From NCBI GenBank assembly GCA_002917075.1, contig NTMA01000145.1, positions 1-64,000 of the forward strand: DNA of 64,000 nt, written 5' to 3'. Every line of letters begins with the position of its first letter. The stretch's first letter is position 1. Shown piece by piece: positions 1 through 11,689 of this stretch. Source of the stretch: Hawksworthiomyces lignivorus (taxonomy: Eukaryota > Ascomycota > Sordariomycetes > Ophiostomatales > Ophiostomataceae). Made by a program: the position numbers and the translations under genes. The notes below the pieces were generated by a model, which worked only from the letters and a program-made list of their open reading frames with translations, had not been told where the DNA came from and ran no database searches.

Positions 1-783
1 CGCCGCCGCCGCACTGGACCCCTCGGCACCGCCGCCAGCGGCGCCGCTCGCCCGCGCCGCCCGCGGCGGCCGCGACAGTTTCAGCGCCTGCTGCTCGGTC
101 ACGCACAGCGCCTCGATGCGCGGCGTGTTGTAGGTGTCGAAAAAGGCCGCCAGCAGGCGGTGCACAAAGGCCAGCTTGCGCGGCGTGAACAGCACGGCCA
201 GGTGGGCCTTGGGGTCGTGGTCGGTGCTGACCAGGGCCCAGAGCCGCGTCTGGTCGACGCCGCCACCGCCGCCGCCCAGGCCCGCCCGCTGGTCGATGGC
301 GCTGCGGATGTCCAGGTCCAGCGGGTGCAGCACGCGCTGGGCCATGCTGACAAAGTCGCGCAGGTCGTCGAGGGTGACGTCGTCGGCGGCAACCTTCCCG
401 CGGCCGTCGCCTTCGCCGCCCATCCCCTGCTCCTCCTGCTGCTGCTGCTGCTGTCCGTCCGCGCTCAGAATGGCCGCCAGCAGCGGCCGGGCCTGCTGAA
501 AGGTAAAGGCGCCGTGGGCCAGCAGCGCCTGCAGAAAGGCGCGGTGGCGGTCGTCGTAGCCCTCGGGCAAGCGCCAGGCCCGCTGCTTCTGGCGCCGCTG
601 GCTCGCGTCCATCTCGCCGTCGCCATCTCCATCGTTGTTCACGTCCATCTCGTCGGTGCCAGACGCAGCCGCAGCCTCTCCCGCTTCGCCGTCGTCGTCA
701 TCGTCCTCGCGGTCTCGCGCATTTCGCCGCTCCAGCCCGCCGTCCACCTGCGACCGTGTTCGTTTCCGACCTGGTCGCGGCAT
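1..783 (-). CDS. nse1: NSE1-like SMC5/6 complex subunit (5' part, partial)
   Basis: From the ATG at 783 the minus frame stays open to the window edge (261 codons), so the 3' end is missing. The N-terminus is basic then acidic and low complexity (about residues 1-55). A conserved block follows: a segment around YDDRHRAFLQALLAHG, then FTFQQARPLLAAIL, then HPLDLDIRSAIDQ, then LWALVSTDHDP and LAFVHRLLAAFFDTYN. This order fits the winged-helix part of Nse1, the non-SMC element of the SMC5/6 DNA-repair complex. Nse1 normally ends in a RING-like E3 ubiquitin ligase domain, which would lie outside the window. Within the conserved block there is a Gln run (residues about 110-116) and a Gly run. The visible portion shows no intron. 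Family identity comes from recognising the motif order; an HMM search was not possible. The long open frame on the plus strand here is an antisense shadow of GC-rich codons. Confidence 0.72.
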   Translation of the reverse strand, partial: MPRPGRKRTRSQVDGGLERRNARDREDDDDDGEAGEAAAASGTDEMDVNNDGDGDGEMDASQRRQKQRAWRLPEGYDDRHRAFLQALLAHGAFTFQQARPLLAAILSADGQQQQQQEEQGMGGEGDGRGKVAADDVTLDDLRDFVSMAQRVLHPLDLDIRSAIDQRAGLGGGGGGVDQTRLWALVSTDHDPKAHLAVLFTPRKLAFVHRLLAAFFDTYNTPRIEALCVTEQQALKLSRPPRAARASGAAGGGAEGSSAAAA

Positions 784-1950
784 AGTATAAATGCCGCCGC
801 AGTGTATATGTATTCCGGTAAGGGGGGTGCGCAGAATGTTTGGCGGCTTATAGAAGACGAGGCTGCTGCGATGAGCAGTTGTTCGATGGTTGTGCTGAAT
901 AGCCAATTCAGGAGGGGCAGCGACGCGTCTGACGCGTGTTCGGTAAATGGGCAACTATACTCCGTACTGCTCCCACTAACGATTTTCTCCCCACTTCTAT
1001 ATGGAACTAGCGCATGAGATTTCTTAGCACTGTGCAACTATAATTGTTCCGCCTATCTAACCGTGCTACTGTAGCTTCTTCTTCTTCTCTCCTTTAATGT
1101 GCGGTGCCAGACGGTTCGTACTAGCCTGTAATTGCTGTGAAATCCGCATTGAGACTCTGCAACCTTGGTCATTTAATTCTGGCCAATCAGGTTAGAGAAC
1201 TATTGGAGCTTAAGGCATCCGTGAAATATTCAAAGAGACAATTAGTTAATACTCGTATGCCAGAGATTAGGCTTAGAAAGAACCAACAAAGACCATGCAT
1301 TCTGCCCAACTCCGCTGGCATTGCGGTCTGGACACAGGTGGCACATCCCCAAAAAAAAAAAATAAATAAATAAATAAAAATAAAACAAGCCTCCATGGTC
1401 CCGAATGGCACAGCAAAAGAAATGAACAGTGACTTTATTGCAAGTAGACAGCTTCAAAATATAGCGACTGCTATGTGTATAGAGATAGGCTGCCACATCT
1501 CTCCCAGTTTACTTGGATTAACGATACACTTGAAACAGTCTCAAAAAATTAATTGAATTAGAAACGAACTCAGAATGAATTGCAAGTGAGTTGCGAATCA
1601 TAAATTACTTTTCAAAGAATTGTAAAATACTTGTAGTTTTACATAATCACATGGTTGTATCTGTACGGAGTATTTATACGATGCTTACCTGATGTCAACT
1701 CGCGCCTTGCACCATATTTTTTGTTGTTTTGATAGAGATGGAGCTAGTTGTTTGGTGTCTCGGCCAGCTGCAGGGTAGATTGCGGCCGAGTGCTCGGGAA
1801 TGATCCTCGGCGGCGGTAAAAATTTGCTCTGCAGGTGACTCAGTTGAGGTAGCATAAGTAAAATCGCGTGTTTCTTGATGGCCGTATTTACTGCACGTAA
1901 TGATCAATGAACGAAACTCCGTGCCACTTACAGCTGCTTCTCCTAGTCGC

Positions 1951-2284
1951 GTCAGAGGACTCGTGCTGGCCTAAAATTGCTGTGAAAAGCCTAACTGTCG
2001 ACTTGTGTAGTTAGACGTTGGGCATCTCTCTTAGAACCATGTAAGCTGTGTCAGAGGACTCATACGGGCCTAAAATTGCTGTGAAAGCCTAACTGTCGAC
2101 TTGTGTAGTTAGACGTTGGGCATCTCTCTTAGAACCATGTAAGCTGTGTCAGAGGACTCATACGGGCCTAAAATTGCTGTGAAAGCCTAACTGTCGACTT
2201 GTGTAGTTAGACGTTGGGCATCTCTCTTAGAACCATGTAAGCTGTGTCAGAGGACTCATACGGGCCTAAAATTGCCGTGAAAAG
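1951..2284. repeat. 98-bp tandem repeat, 3 full copies plus a partial
   Basis: Units begin with GTCAGAGGACTC at 1951, 2050, 2148 and 2246. Spacing is 99, 98 and 98 bases. The last copy stops after about 39 bases near 2284. Copies 2 and 3 are essentially identical. Copy 1 differs at a few bases (GTGCTGG in place of ATACGGG) and has one extra A. The shared core GGCCTAAAATTGCTGTGAAA also occurs singly near 1120 and 3480. Confidence 0.92.
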
Positions 2285-3125
2285 GACCAATACGCCCGAC
2301 AGTTCTCTTTACGCCCAGCAACGGTGATATTTGCAAGTTTACCTTGGGAGGGGGGGAAAAAGCCAAGGAGAATAGAAAACTTCATCGCAATTTGACAGAC
2401 TTGTAATGCACTGACTGCTGCAGAGTTAAGGTTACAGTGACAATCTATAAACATGGAAACTTTCCTATTTTCCTATACCACAATATATTTACACCAAAAT
2501 TGCTACAATTCCAAAAATATGTATTTAATTAATAAAAAATCATACAAATACAAATCTAATCCAAATACATATGTAAACGGCTCAATTTAATAGTCTCTCA
2601 TACATAATTTCTCCTTAAACCTTTATTCGTAGAGTCGTGTAGAGTTATTTTTTGATGCGTGGAAAAACATTTTTGGAGATTTCGGATTTTACATACACAT
2701 CTACAGTTTTCTATCACCCGTCTTTACAAATGTAAATTCACAACAAATTCTATAAAAGTCTTTAATCTCTATTAAAAAGGCTTTTGAAAAATTATGACTA
2801 TAGCTTTTTATGATTTTTTCTTTATTTATTTGTAGATTAAAAACTAAAGCTGGCAACTCTGGTACTATCTTCAATATAGCACCCCGGAAATCATCACTCA
2901 CAAGTTAGGCTCAGGGTTTGGTTGTTAATCGAAAGTCCAAGATACAGACTTTTCATCTAAGCTGATCAACCTTTTCGCGCAATTGGGATTTCATTATTTT
3001 TAAGAGATGGTAGTTTCCTGTTTTTGGAAATCAGATTGTAGTCCGTTTTGGGGCAAAGCTCAGCCCAGAATTCGATCCTCGAAGGCCATAAAATTTGCTG
3101 TGCATGCGACTCGGTGGAGGCGCTT

Positions 3126-3805
3126 CCACCGAGCCGCATCAACACCAGCAGCAGCAGCAACAGCAACGTCACTTCCATCCTTGCAACCCTGTCAGACCTG
3201 TGCTCGGCGTCTGCTATGGCCTCGCTAATTCCCATTAAGGGTCTATTAGTATCAACTTAATCACTTCGCCATAATTTTTCTTACAGCGCTTCACCAGCCA
3301 AAATATAGCATATAAGTAAAATCGATTGTTACTTGATAGCCGTATTTACCGTATTTACGGCCCGTAATGATCAAAAACAGTGATGTCGAGTCATCCGAGT
3401 ATGAATGAAACTGCGTATACACTCTGCCACTGTAGATTCTTCTCACATTGAATGAGTGGTGCTAGATGGGCTCGTGCGGGTCTAAAATTGCTGTGAGGGT
3501 TGTAAGCTGGTATATTGCAAACGACAGAAAGAATGATATCCAGTCAACCATACATGGCGTGGCACTATTATTTCGTCACAGGTGGCAAAGTTTTTTTCTT
3601 AAAAAAAAAACAGTGGCCTCTGCAATTGGACGGATTCACAATGCACAAGACCGTTGTAGAGCAGAGTGTACGCGCATTGTGCCCCAAGCGTAAAAGAAAA
3701 AAGAAAATTAAGCCTCACATCGAGCCGCATCAGCAGCAGCAACAACAACAGCAGCGGCACTTTCATCCTTGCAACTCTTATCAGGCTCGCACTCGGCGTG
3801 TGTGA
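3126..3805. repeat. Pair of degenerate direct repeats (about 3126-3215 and 3718-3805)
   Basis: Both segments run from CGAGCCGCATCA, through a CAG/CAA-rich stretch, to CACTT(C/T)CATCCTTGCAA and then CTCGGCGT. Differences are mostly transitions. They are non-coding and belong to the same repeat-rich spacer as the 98-bp array. Confidence 0.7.
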
Positions 3806-4346
3806 CGAGGATCTGTTGGTGTCATATTTTCGTTTTCTCGAACTGTCTACATATCGTCTCATACTTGTAATTCTCAATCAATCCTTGCTTCAAATGTCCA
3901 ATCGACAGAACTAGTTGTTTTCTATTAAGCACTTGGAAGCCAAATCCAAGCATTCGTGGTTTTTTTTGTGTGATATTTACTTCATTTTTTATTCTGTTTT
4001 ATCTGACTCTTATACCAGCCATTCTTCTATACTTCCTTCATACATACTTTAGGAATATACTACCTCTTGTTTACCTTTCTAGGCTTTCAGAACCCAAAAA
4101 TCCACCTACAAGTGGAAGTTTCTTGTGGTCTAATAACCAGAGTCCATTGATAACCAATCCAATCCTATCCTCTTCTCGTTCTCAAGCCTTTCCCTAACAA
4201 AGTTGAAAAAAAGATGAAATGACAAATGCCTCATACTCGTTCTCTCATCCCCCAGTAAATAAATTGATGCATATCGCTGGATGTGCAAAAAATTGGAGCA
4301 CGCTGGGAAGGTCGTAACCCGGTGTCCTATGAGGCCATGAGTGGCC

Positions 4347-6530
4347 CTAGTCGGAAAAATCGTGAGCAGGGTCAATGTGTTCGTTGAACGACGAGATGCT
4401 GTCGTCGCTGTCGTATTCGTCATCGCTGCTGTGCTGGAAATGCTGGTCATCGTCATGATGCTGCGGCCGCAGCTGCCTAGCGGCCCGGTCCAGCAGGTAG
4501 AAGCCGCGCCTGTCGGCGTCCGAGACGCCGTTGGTTTCCGGAAGGCGGCTGCTGTAGCGCTCGCTGTACCTGGAGCCGACGGCGTATCTGCTCGCAGTGC
4601 CCCGGCTGCGAGGAGCGCTGGCTTCGGTCTGGCTGTCGCTGTGCTCCGTGTCCGTGAAAGCGTCGCTGCTATAGTAGCCGTCTCCGGCGTCACTCTCAGA
4701 ATCGCTGCTCGCACTGTCGTCCTCGTCGCTGTCGCAGCTGCTGTCGCTGTCGTTGGCACTGCTCTCTTCGCCGAGCTCGCGCGTGATGTGGATGCCGTAA
4801 AAGTCCATCTCGACAGCAAAGTAGAAGCTGTTAACAGCTTCCAGCTCTTCGTCCTCGACATCTGCATCGTAGCCGCTATTCTCTCCATCGTCTTCTTCCT
4901 CATCTGTGGCATCTTCCTCTCCGGCGTCTTCTTCTTCGGCATCTTCCTCTGCGGCATCTTCCACGTCGCTAGCGTCGAGGATCACGCTAGGAATGTCGTC
5001 ATCAGAGTCCCACGCGCTGTCGGAAGTGGCAGGCGTGAAGTATCCGCTGTCCTCATCAAACAGAGAGTCTTCACCATCACTCACGTCCGAGCTGTAGTAG
5101 CCCTCGTCAGACGCCTCGGCGTCTTGGCCGCCGTGGTTGTCGCCGTGGCCAGACCTGGGCATCTCGTCGGGCCAATAAAAGACCGAATAGGAGAACTCAT
5201 CCTTGGGGGCCGTGGCAGCCAGGTCAAAGAAGCTAGGCCAGGTCGTGAATTCCTGGCTGCCCAGAGGGTCATTCAAGAGAGGCTCAGACGCAGGGGGATT
5301 GACGGCTAGATGGCTGACGAAATCATGGTCGGCTGGCTGATAGACGACAAAATGCTGATAATCATCACCCGGGAAAGCAGAATGCTCATCTTGGCGAGCA
5401 GGCTGCTGATCGACAGAGTACTGATAGTCAGGGTGCCCATAAAAGAGGTGCTCAGAGACGGGGTGATGTCCATGGGTGGGAAGATCGCTGAAGGCATGCT
5501 CGTCCCCGTCGTCGTCACTGTCAGAATGCTCGCTGCTGAAGAATTCTCTGCCTGGAAGGCCATTCACGGGAGCACAATAGACGGGAGTCCCGGCGATTGC
5601 CTGCCCTCCGAACAGAGGCCAGACGGCGGGAGCTTCTTCAACAAGCGTCTCAGCGATAGGAGACGCGGGGACGTGGTAATCGAGTTGGAAGTTGTAGCCG
5701 GGGTGGCCCTGCGGGTCCAAATGGAAAAGAGCGGCAGCAACCGCGGGCGTGCGCAGCTGCATCTGGCGCAGGGTCTGGTGCTGGCTCTGGCGCTCTGCGG
5801 CGGCGGCGGTATAGGTCGCGTCCTCATCGTCTAGCATCTGGGCCAGCAGCGCACAGGTCAAGGGCCAGCCGCCGCCGGCCGGCACGGGCGCGGCGCTGCT
5901 GCGGCTGCTGTCGCTGCTGCTGTCCTCCGGTGCTTCTTCGCGCATCACGGCCGCTAGGTCTTCGCGCAGGAGCACGCAGCGGCGGCGGCCGGGCGTGCCG
6001 TCGCCCACGACAAAGCGGCGCAGGCGGCGGAAGACGTCACGCACAAAGCTGATGCAGAGGCGCGCGATGGCGTCGCTGCCGTCGCCTTCGTTGCTGCTGT
6101 CGTCATGCAGCGCCTGCCGCCAGCAGTCGGGCACGCAGCGGCGCGCGTCCGCCGGCAGCACCCACTCGCCGTACGACGGCACTACGGGGTACTCGTAGGC
6201 GGCGCAGTACGGGCCCGCCGCCGTGAGGCAGTAGTAGTAGCGCCTGTGGCACAGCACGTCGTCCCGGCCCGCCGTCGCCGTCAGATACCCTGCGCGGTCC
6301 AGGCACAGCCGCCCGGCCCCGAGCCGGTTGCCCGCCGCGATCTGGCACGCCTTCAGCGCCGTCTCGTGGTGCACGCCGCTCTGCTGAGGCGTCGCCGTCC
6401 GGATGTTGCGCGGCAGCGTGAAGAGCACATTGTCGCCCTCGTCCAGCGCCGGGTGGCAGAACTCAATGTCGCCCTCAGTGATCCAAGAGCCGATACTCCA
6501 CGACACCCCGTCCTGAGGCTCAAATGCCAT
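4347..6530 (-). CDS. Acidic protein with an N-terminal third like fungal HNH-family proteins
   Basis: Single exon, 727 aa, starting at the ATG at 6530 (MAFEPQDG). Residues about 20-150 contain FCHPALDEGDNVLFTLPR, GVHHETALKACQIAAGNR, RRYYYCL and EYPVVPSYGEWVLP. As I recall them, these follow the N-terminal pattern of Pezizomycotina proteins annotated as HNH-nuclease domain proteins. In those proteins the Cys/His HNH core comes next. Here I see only RRRCVLLRE followed by Ser-, Ala- and Gln-rich sequence, with no recognisable core. The second half (about 330-727) is dominated by Asp, Glu, Ser and Tyr with repeated DD/EED/SD patterns and is probably disordered. Function unknown. Several long plus-strand frames opposite it are shadows. 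The open reading frame is secure; the family link is moderate to weak. Confidence 0.6.
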   Translation of the reverse strand: MAFEPQDGVSWSIGSWITEGDIEFCHPALDEGDNVLFTLPRNIRTATPQQSGVHHETALKACQIAAGNRLGAGRLCLDRAGYLTATAGRDDVLCHRRYYYCLTAAGPYCAAYEYPVVPSYGEWVLPADARRCVPDCWRQALHDDSSNEGDGSDAIARLCISFVRDVFRRLRRFVVGDGTPGRRRCVLLREDLAAVMREEAPEDSSSDSSRSSAAPVPAGGGWPLTCALLAQMLDDEDATYTAAAAERQSQHQTLRQMQLRTPAVAAALFHLDPQGHPGYNFQLDYHVPASPIAETLVEEAPAVWPLFGGQAIAGTPVYCAPVNGLPGREFFSSEHSDSDDDGDEHAFSDLPTHGHHPVSEHLFYGHPDYQYSVDQQPARQDEHSAFPGDDYQHFVVYQPADHDFVSHLAVNPPASEPLLNDPLGSQEFTTWPSFFDLAATAPKDEFSYSVFYWPDEMPRSGHGDNHGGQDAEASDEGYYSSDVSDGEDSLFDEDSGYFTPATSDSAWDSDDDIPSVILDASDVEDAAEEDAEEEDAGEEDATDEEEDDGENSGYDADVEDEELEAVNSFYFAVEMDFYGIHITRELGEESSANDSDSSCDSDEDDSASSDSESDAGDGYYSSDAFTDTEHSDSQTEASAPRSRGTASRYAVGSRYSERYSSRLPETNGVSDADRRGFYLLDRAARQLRPQHHDDDQHFQHSSDDEYDSDDSISSFNEHIDPAHDFSD

Positions 6531-9018
6531 GGCGTGTCGTGATGTGATTTTTTTTATCCTGTGTCTTGGATTCCTTTTGCTGAACTATTGTTTGATTTTT
6601 TTGTTGGTTTTTTTTTTTTGGGCTGGCTGGCTGGCTGCTATGGACGTTTCAGTTCTTTATTCAAACTTGAATATGCAGTCTTGGCTAGACTTTCTGAGAA
6701 ATCCGTAAGCTTTACGAAAGTAGTTTCTGCTTCTGCGAAATGGTAAGTGGTGATGGCGAGGTATGTGGATGAGTTTGTGATGAGACATGAAGAAAAAACT
6801 CTCACGACGACAAAATCATGGAAGAAATATATATAACTATATTTTGTCAGTCTACACACTATCGCAGAAAATTCATGCTGCCTCTAATTTTTTTTATTTT
6901 TGAGAAATAGAGACAAAATGCTTAGTTGGAAAAAAGTCGAACGCACATATAGAAGAGCCAAAAGGGGGGGGGCTAGTAAACATGGCAAACAGAGAGTTAG
7001 TTTTGCTTGTTGAAGTCTATTTGCCCAGCTCTTCCAACATCGTTTCCAACAATGTGTCAAAGCAGCAACATCTTAGCGTAAATGTCCCAGAGAATTTTCA
7101 CCTGGCTTCTAAACTTAAAATTGAGAAAAAGGAAAAAACACTTGCTGCTTAGATACATTCAGGACACAGTCGAGGGCTGATTGCGTGACCTGATAATGTG
7201 TGTATGACCAACACGAAGAGACAATTTCCACATAATCTTCATTATTGTGAGGAGATCTCACGCACTTTAAACTAGTGAAGAAAGAAAAAAAACCAAGAAG
7301 AGTTTTCTTGAAGACTGGCTGGGAATATGTGCTCTCGCATACTCTGTTATGTTGTGCGCCTCTAACCCAGTAGTATGCGAGATACACACACGGTGTCGGC
7401 CTGGTTGGGATTTGTATAAGTAGCTGCGCCCAGCACCTCGATAAAGATTTTTTTTCCTTTTTCCTTTTCCTTCTTCTTCTTTCTGTAAAGCCCCCTCATG
7501 CTGGATTCATGCGATCTCTGGATTTCTCCACTCATCTGTCTTAGAACACAGGGGATAGATGAAAATGTCTTCATGGGTCAAGACTAGACACTCTATCAAG
7601 CCAGCCATCTGACCAAACTTTTCTAAAGCACGTCGCTTGATGGGTTTGACCATCAAGTTGAGAATCCAGGTCTAGACTTTGATTCATTCGCGCAAAGAGG
7701 CAGGTTAGTTTTGCGGAAACAAAATCAATGGAATTCGAAAGGGTGAGATTTCTTTTCCCGTGGAACATGAAACGTGGAGCATGAAAGAAGATCGCTGAAA
7801 ATAATCATACTCTGAATACTTATTCACCCTTTTGACTGTTGGTTTTGGGAATGGTGGCTGGATATGGAGACTATCGTAACAAGGTCTATGGCGGATGATG
7901 AAAGAGTGCTTCTTCCCTCAGGTTGATTTATTGTGTTCTCTTTTGCTCGGATCTGGCAATGGAAGACATGAAGAGCCGAGGGCTGGAACAGATATGATCT
8001 GACACCGCTACTTCTGTTGACGATAGATGTTGCTTCCCATGCAAGTGCATGTGTCTCGCAATGATTTATTTTCTTGACTTCTGCTCACGGTTGCGAAAGT
8101 TGACAAAGGAGGGATGGAAGGGGAGGCGTTTGCATGCTTCTTCTGACGATGATTATTTTTCCTGCTCTATGTTTCTTAACAACACAACTTTGTTCTTTCT
8201 CTTCTTCTTAATTGTTTATTCTATATTCGATCTTTTGTGTTCTTACCCATGCCTATTCTTTTCTGTTCTAGAAAGCTGTTTCTTACTAGGGCCTTAGTTG
8301 TGTGGCTCTCGACAGCTTAGCAAGATCGACAGTCATTTTGCTTTCTTTTCATTCATGCTCCCGAATCATAATGCTTTCTGCTTTGTTTATTCATTCTCAT
8401 CTCAATCATGTCAGAATGGAGAGGAGAGTTCCGTGAATAGACCGAAATGAGGCGAGTTAACCTCCGATCAACATATTGGATCTGCTTCTTTGAAAAAATG
8501 TCTGTTAAAATTCTCAATATTGGCTGTGGGCTTCGTTTTTTTCCCTCTTTTTTCTTTTTCTCTTTTTCTTGCTATTTTTTCCAATATAGCTAGGTTGTGG
8601 CCATTCTCCCTTGTTTCATTAGAGGTGTTCCTGTGTTGGCCAGGGCAAATGATTTAGGGCGACACAAACAAGTGTAGAAACCGCATGAGATATGTTGGTA
8701 ATTTAGATTTGGTCTGGATAGATTTTCTTCTTTTCTTTCTCGTCTGATGCATACTAGTATTTTACAGCCAGAAGAAACATGTGCATTACCTTCTCGCGTG
8801 TAAATTTATCTTCTGTGTACAATAATATATGACAATTTATTTGTGCAAAGATGCATGCCAATTTAGTAGATCTTAATCCTATCCAGAAATGAATATAAAG
8901 TACAAATGTAAACCCGTTCTGCTAAATGCTAAAATGCTTGCTGTCGCTAGCCTTGGGATATAGAGCGTAGAGAGCAAACAGTAACCAAAGAAACCAAAGC
9001 TTGCGTGATGTCCATGCG
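6531..9018. other. Non-coding spacer
   Basis: About 2.5 kb between two minus-strand genes: the promoter of the acidic HNH-like protein gene and the 3' flank of the yvc1-like gene. It has many T and pyrimidine runs and no open frame with protein-like composition. I see no RNA gene or repeat. Confidence 0.5.
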
Positions 9019-11689
9019 TCAGTTCTGTACCTTTTGTGATTGCAACTGCAGCACAAGCTCAGTCAACTTGTCGATCTTGGCTGATAGTTCAGTGATGCGC
9101 ACCTCTACATCAGTAGGGGCGTCGACACCAGAATCTTCGTCTTGGGAAGTGCGAGCAGCAAGCGGGGCTGCTGCAACAACCACTGCCGCGGCCTCTGCTG
9201 CCTCTGCCGATCCCTCTCGCGAGTGCGTCAACCTAGGAACGAAATCAGACGAGCTCAAGGGCCGCGGAGATGCCGTGCGCCTAAAGTATGACGCAGACAT
9301 CGGCCGCGGGCCCAGTGATGGGCGGGGCAGCGTCTTCTTTGGCGTCACTAAAACACCACCGCGGCCACCAGGAACTGAGCCCGCTGTGCCAGCCACAGCA
9401 GGTGTCTGCTGGCGCGGACCGTGGATAGCTGAATAATCATCGCCGGCGTCCTGGATCTTCCCGCGGACGATCTCGTACAGCTGGATTAGTCCCACGATCG
9501 GGAGGTGTGTGGCTCGCAACAGGGCTATGCGCGCCGCTCGAAACTTGTGATCGGACGGCAAGAATAGGCGCAGAGGCCGGAAGATGATGAGAGCCATCAA
9601 GTTGAAGGGAGGGTAAAAGTGCGTCAGTCGGTTGCTTGTTGACGCTTCGAGCACATAGATAGAATACACGTAGAGATACTCTTCGCGCGCGTGGCCCATA
9701 ACCCGGCTGAAGCTGTTGCTCAGCATACCTGTCAGTGAGCCCATAAGCAGGATGGAGCTGAGCGTGACGAACACCAACATCAGCGGCGGGCCGAAGACGT
9801 GGTCGATCTCGTGCATGATATCAAAGCCAACTGAACTGTTCCCGAAAAAGATTTTGGTAAGGACCATGGTCATGTGGGGCAAAGTGAAAACAGCACGTCC
9901 AAGAAGAGAGAATGTCGTGAGGAACCCCAGGTAAATAATGACTACCAGAACCATAAACTTTATAAAGTCCTTGGTCATTTCTTTGAAGCATGGAATGAGT
10001 GTGCCCCAATAAGGACTGAGGCTCAGAATTGAGCTGATGCGCGGCACCATAAACAGAGCCTCGAGAGAGAGAATATCAAATGACATGTCAATCCAATAAG
10101 GGTCGTTCAACGACAGACCAATGATTCCTGGACGGTCAGCGACTACGGACAGCTTTGGAGGAGAGAAAGGAGAGAAGAAGAGTAGCTTACGTAGAATAAC
10201 AAATGTAACACCGATGCAGATCATGATGAGATCGAACACATTCCAGAAGTCGTAGACGTAGAAAAGTGACCCGGCATCGATCCACTCGCTAAGCTCATCG
10301 TATGCAAAGGCGGCAAGAAAAATATAGAACAAAACTTCGACTGTCGAGACCTGGGACGGATTTCGGTCGATGAGGGTCAGGTAGAAGATCACTAGGAAGG
10401 TGAAGAAGAAGATGGCCTCGAAAATTTTGAGATATTTTGGAACACGCAAACGTGAGAATCTAAATCATTTAGCAAGATGCGGCTGTACCAATCATACCAA
10501 AAAAAAAAAAAAAAAAAACTGCACTTAAGAGGGAAGGGAACAGACGATGTGACGTACGGGTCGGCAGTATGTGGGTTGTAGAAGCGCGGCTTCTTGATGG
10601 CATCGACTTCCAGCCGATCCCAAAAGACTATGTCGCCATTCCAGATACCGGTGATGATCTTCTGGACGACATTCTGGCTCAAAAAGCGCTTTGCATCGGC
10701 AACGGCAGCAATTTCTAGGGCGTTGAGGTTCACAAAAGGTGCGGTCGGATCTTCTTCGCTGTCTTCGTCATCGCTATCGCAGTCCTCGGCGTCCGAAGTA
10801 TCACCATGGCCGTGTTGATGGCTCCCGCTTCCATGGATGCCCATGGTGAGCCGCGAGATGGACTTGAGCAGCTGATACCGCTGGCTGCCAGCGCCAAATC
10901 GCCGGGTGGCAACACGATCCTGGTCGGACGTAGTCGACGACCAGAAGCGGGCGAGCAGAGGAGAGCTCTCGTCTGCTAGATCATGGTTATCGTTTCCTGC
11001 CCGCAAGGATCCGCGGCCAGCAATATCGCCACCGCCATTCTCCTCGTCTCTCTGCACTGCAGGAGTGCCAATGATATTGGCCGCTGCCGCAGCCGAGACG
11101 CCGCCAGGAGCCTTTTTGGTGGCTGGGATCTCATAGAGACAAAAGTCGACCGCCTCGCGCTCGCTCAGATGCGTGAGAAAGCGCCAAGCAACAATCTCAC
11201 ACGCGTTGGCCCGGGCTTCACAGAGACCGCGGTCCCCGTTGTCCGCTCCATAGTGCCATTTTAGGGCCCTTCAAGGTCAGTCTTCGGAATCATAGAACCA
11301 TCACAAAGAAAGAGAGGACAAAGAAACCCATAATGCTTACAAAAGGGCGTTCACAATGCAGGGATTCTCACAAGTGACGCTAAGGTGCGTCACTAGCGCC
11401 CGCAGGCGGTCGCCAGCAGACGTCGTGCGAAGCTGCTCAAATGTGCAGGGCAAGACGACGGCATCGGCAATAAAGCTGCGGTCTGGTCAGCACGGAATCT
11501 TCGCATCTAAAAACAAGCTCACAAGCGAGCATACATGGACAGTTTCTTGATGACAGTGCGGAAGCTATCATCCAGCTCGATGTCTGGAAGATTGTTGACC
11601 TCGGAGCGGAATCCCAAGGAAGGCGTCGGGGACCGCAGGCCAAAATCGGCCGTTTGCTGCGGACGCGACTTGACGCGCAATGGAGACAT
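9019..11689 (-). CDS. yvc1: YVC1-like TRP cation channel, five exons
   Basis: Exons 11689-11523, 11475-11341, 11268-10558, 10459-10191 and 10127-9019 join in one frame (2391 bases, 796 aa). Introns are 47, 72, 98 and 63 bases with GT-AG ends. The N-terminal part has SFRTVIKKLSMYAR, then LLALKWHYGADNGDRG and FLTHLSEREAVDFCLYEIP, as in fungal TRPY channels. An acidic loop follows (DCDSDDEDSEEDPT). The membrane part begins at FSRLRVPKYLKIFEA (about 339). A pore-like segment with IFFGNSSVGFD lies near 515-545. Beyond the last helices ARIALLRATHLPIVGLIQLYE is conserved, and the tail is Ser/Ala-rich with a final coiled coil. Yvc1 is known as a vacuolar Ca2+-release cation channel. The tail is longer than in yeast (total about 675 aa there). 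The exact substrate and membrane are inferred from the family. Confidence 0.85.

Larger units (their letters stand above)
784..4346. other. Gene-free repeat-rich, AT-rich spacer
   Basis: No convincing gene. The stretch holds a 98-bp tandem array (1951-2284), dispersed degenerate duplications (1063-1145, 1800-1990, 3080-3500, 3126-3215, 3718-3805) and a very AT-rich block at about 2440-2960. Small open frames are short, AT-rich or low complexity. It probably contains decayed transposon material plus the promoter of the nse1-like gene. Confidence 0.6.

Noticed and set aside
160..1017. Long plus-strand open frame over the nse1-like gene
   Set aside because: Val/Ala/Arg/Gln-rich antisense frame caused by GC-rich third positions; the minus strand carries the conserved protein.
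2701..2901. 66-codon minus-strand frame in the AT-rich block
   Set aside because: Lys/Ile/Phe-rich composition expected from AT-rich sequence; no start context or homology recognised.
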